A DNA stretch of 7,034 nt. It comes from Rhodospirillaceae bacterium (GTDB taxonomy: Bacteria > Pseudomonadota > Alphaproteobacteria > Rhodospirillales > Magnetovibrionaceae). Below are positions 6,211-7,034 of the stretch, piece after piece. The DNA is taken from NCBI GenBank assembly GCA_002732845.1, contig NVSZ01000030.1:19812-26845 (forward strand), in the 5' to 3' direction. The position numbers and the translations under genes were made by a program. The number at the start of each line of letters is the position of its first letter. Within the stretch, counting starts at the first letter, position 1. The notes below the pieces were generated by a model, which searched no databases, had not been told where the DNA came from, and worked only from the letters and a program-made list of their open reading frames with translations.

Positions 6211-6336
6211 ATGAAGGTCAGAAACTCTCTTAAATCCGCGAAAAACCGCGACAAGAACTGTGTTATTGTCCGTCGCAAAGGTCGCGTTTATGTGATCAAC
6301 AAGCGTAACCCACGTTTTAAAGCACGTCAGGGCTGA
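6211..6336 (+). CDS. rpmJ: 50S ribosomal protein L36, cysteine-poor (zinc-independent) type
   Basis: A 41-residue, very basic protein of the large ribosomal subunit. It begins [11 protein letters not shown] and ends NPRFKARQG, the L36 signature in its alphaproteobacterial form. Zinc-binding L36 proteins carry three cysteines and a histidine; here only one of these positions remains (C17), and the others are replaced (N30 and F36 at the third and fourth sites), so no zinc site can form. GAGGAAG (6199-6205) lies about five bases before the ATG. The gene is monocistronic by appearance, with its own promoter at 6128-6156 and terminator at 6401-6431. Its short length makes it easy to miss in automated gene finding, but the sequence match is unambiguous. 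Confidence 0.95.
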   Translation: MKVRNSLKSAKNRDKNCVIVRRKGRVYVINKRNPRFKARQG

Positions 6337-6354
6337 TATCGATTCTTATATCAG
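6333..6354 (+). repeat. Hairpin overlapping the rpmJ stop codon
   Basis: CTGATAT (6333-6339) and ATATCAG (6348-6354) form a perfect 7-bp stem with an 8-base loop; the left arm includes the TGA stop codon. No T-run follows, and a proper terminator lies 47 bases further on. It may stabilise the 3' end of the short messenger or simply be fortuitous. Confidence 0.35.
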
Positions 6355-6400
6355 TTGCGCTTAACGCGCGCCTGTCTAATGTCTTTATCAAATTGATTTA

Positions 6401-6431
6401 TAAAACCGCGTCCTGTATGGGCGCGGTTTTA
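6401..6431 (+). terminator. Intrinsic terminator of rpmJ
   Basis: TAAAACCGCG (6401-6410) pairs perfectly with CGCGGTTTTA (6422-6431), and TCC/GGG pairing extends the stem to 13 bp around TGTAT. The T-run is within the right arm (6427-6430), with a matching A-run on the left, a form common for bacterial intrinsic terminators. It lies 65 bases after the L36 stop codon. Confidence 0.8.
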
Positions 6432-6496
6432 TGTTGTCTGCGGTTTGGGGTCTTACCTAGGGACAAGCCCAAGTTATATATAATAAAGGTATAAAA

Positions 6497-6528
6497 AAAA
6501 GGCGAGCCCTGTACGGGACTCGCCTTTT
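6497..6528. terminator. Bidirectional intrinsic terminator between convergent genes
   Basis: AAAAGGCGAG (6497-6506) pairs with CTCGCCTTTT (6519-6528), and CCC/GGG pairing extends the stem past a single bulged A to a 5-base loop. An A-run before and T-runs after it allow termination on both strands. It lies 29 bases beyond the stop of the minus-strand surface-antigen gene and would mainly serve that gene, backing up the rpmJ terminator on the plus strand. Confidence 0.85.
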
Positions 6529-6556
6529 GATTTTTAGGGTGGGTCGTTGCTGAGCA

Positions 6557-7034
6557 TTAGCCGCGTCGAGGTGTGCGCCATTTCAGTTTGCCCGTACGAC
6601 AGGCCACGCCTGAATAAATGCGGGTCACGCCTTTGCGGGTTAAATATTGTTTATAGGTCCGACAAAACTGGCCGTTTTCGCCTTTAAAGGTATTGAGCGG
6701 CTCAACTTGTACGGAAACACCCACAACACGATCTGTCCAGCTGGCGATATCCCCCGATTTTTTGCTTTCCAGAGCCGATTGCCATGTGCGGATAACGTTG
6801 CTGCGGACTTTTTTAGGGACATCCTGCAAAGAGGGGCGCACGGCTGTTAATTCACGAACCCGCGGGCCGTTCTTTTTATGAAAGTCGCGGCGCAAAACGT
6901 ATGTACCCAGCATAGGTGAGTAGTTCCAGGTGCGATTTTGCCACCACTTTCCATTTGAGCTTAAACGGCGGCATTTTATGAGGTATGTGTCAAATTCACC
7001 CGCCAAGATACGAATCCGTTCGGTGCCTTCAACG
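6557..7034 (-). CDS. Surface-antigen (17 kDa / RT0821-type) C-terminal domain protein, 5' end outside window
   Basis: The reading frame is open to the right edge, so this is the C-terminal part (at least 158 residues) of a longer protein. A TTG at 7004-7006 could be read as a start, but the frame continues upstream without a stop (VEGTERIRI precedes it), so an internal leucine is more likely. The last 75 or so residues have the pattern of the 17kDa_Anti_2/RT0821 surface-antigen domain: TWQSALES, a W before a V-rich strand, then GQFCRTYKQYL and YSGVACRTGKLKWR, with two cysteines that probably bond. The preceding part, with WWQNRTWNYSPMLGTYVLRRD, is not recognised. Such domains occur in cell-envelope proteins; signal peptide and anchoring cannot be judged because the N-terminus is missing. 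The convergent terminator at 6497-6528 follows it. Confidence 0.75.
   Translation of the reverse strand, partial: VEGTERIRILAGEFDTYLIKCRRLSSNGKWWQNRTWNYSPMLGTYVLRRDFHKKNGPRVRELTAVRPSLQDVPKKVRSNVIRTWQSALESKKSGDIASWTDRVVGVSVQVEPLNTFKGENGQFCRTYKQYLTRKGVTRIYSGVACRTGKLKWRTPRRG

Noticed and set aside
7004..7006. TTG as the start codon of the surface-antigen-domain gene
   Set aside because: The frame is open upstream to the window edge and no ribosome binding site lies at a suitable distance, so the codon is more likely an internal leucine.

Overview
The window is most likely from an alphaproteobacterium, probably of Rhodospirillales-like affinity. This rests on an AapJ-type amino-acid binding protein, a PleC/DivJ-style kinase core fused to a FixL-like PAS domain, the alphaproteobacterial cysteine-poor form of ribosomal protein L36, and a C-terminal domain of the 17-kDa/RT0821 surface-antigen type. 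Genus cannot be fixed from this sequence. No rRNA, tRNA, CRISPR array, transposase or phage gene was seen.

Layout: positions 1-376 are a strongly AT-rich non-coding stretch with A-tracts and inverted repeats, leading into a NarL/LuxR-type response regulator (377-1015, +). Tail to tail with it, only 4 nt away, is a TorS-like membrane hybrid histidine kinase (1020-3377, -). Diverging from the kinase across 142 bp is a secreted AapJ-like solute-binding protein (3520-4569, +), with no transporter permease or ATPase beside it. Next comes a second, membrane-anchored PAS histidine kinase (4747-6102, +). Then a small rpmJ gene for L36 (6211-6336, +), with a good promoter, a terminator-like hairpin in its leader and an intrinsic terminator. 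Finally, a surface-antigen-domain protein on the minus strand runs off the right edge (6557->7034). A strong hairpin flanked by A and T tracts, at 6497-6528, separates these last two convergent genes.

Working model (inference): binding protein, TorS-like hybrid kinase and LuxR-type regulator form one signalling module. The periplasmic binding protein would capture a small ligand and present it to the long helical sensor domain of the kinase, as TorT does for TorS. The kinase would then phosphorylate the nearby regulator. The binding protein keeps the conserved arginine and aspartate expected for an amino-acid-like ligand but differs elsewhere in the pocket, so the ligand may not be a standard amino acid.

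The second kinase may be a separate oxygen or redox sensor: its PAS domain keeps the histidine and arginine at the places used by FixL for haem and oxygen. No cognate regulator for it lies in the window.
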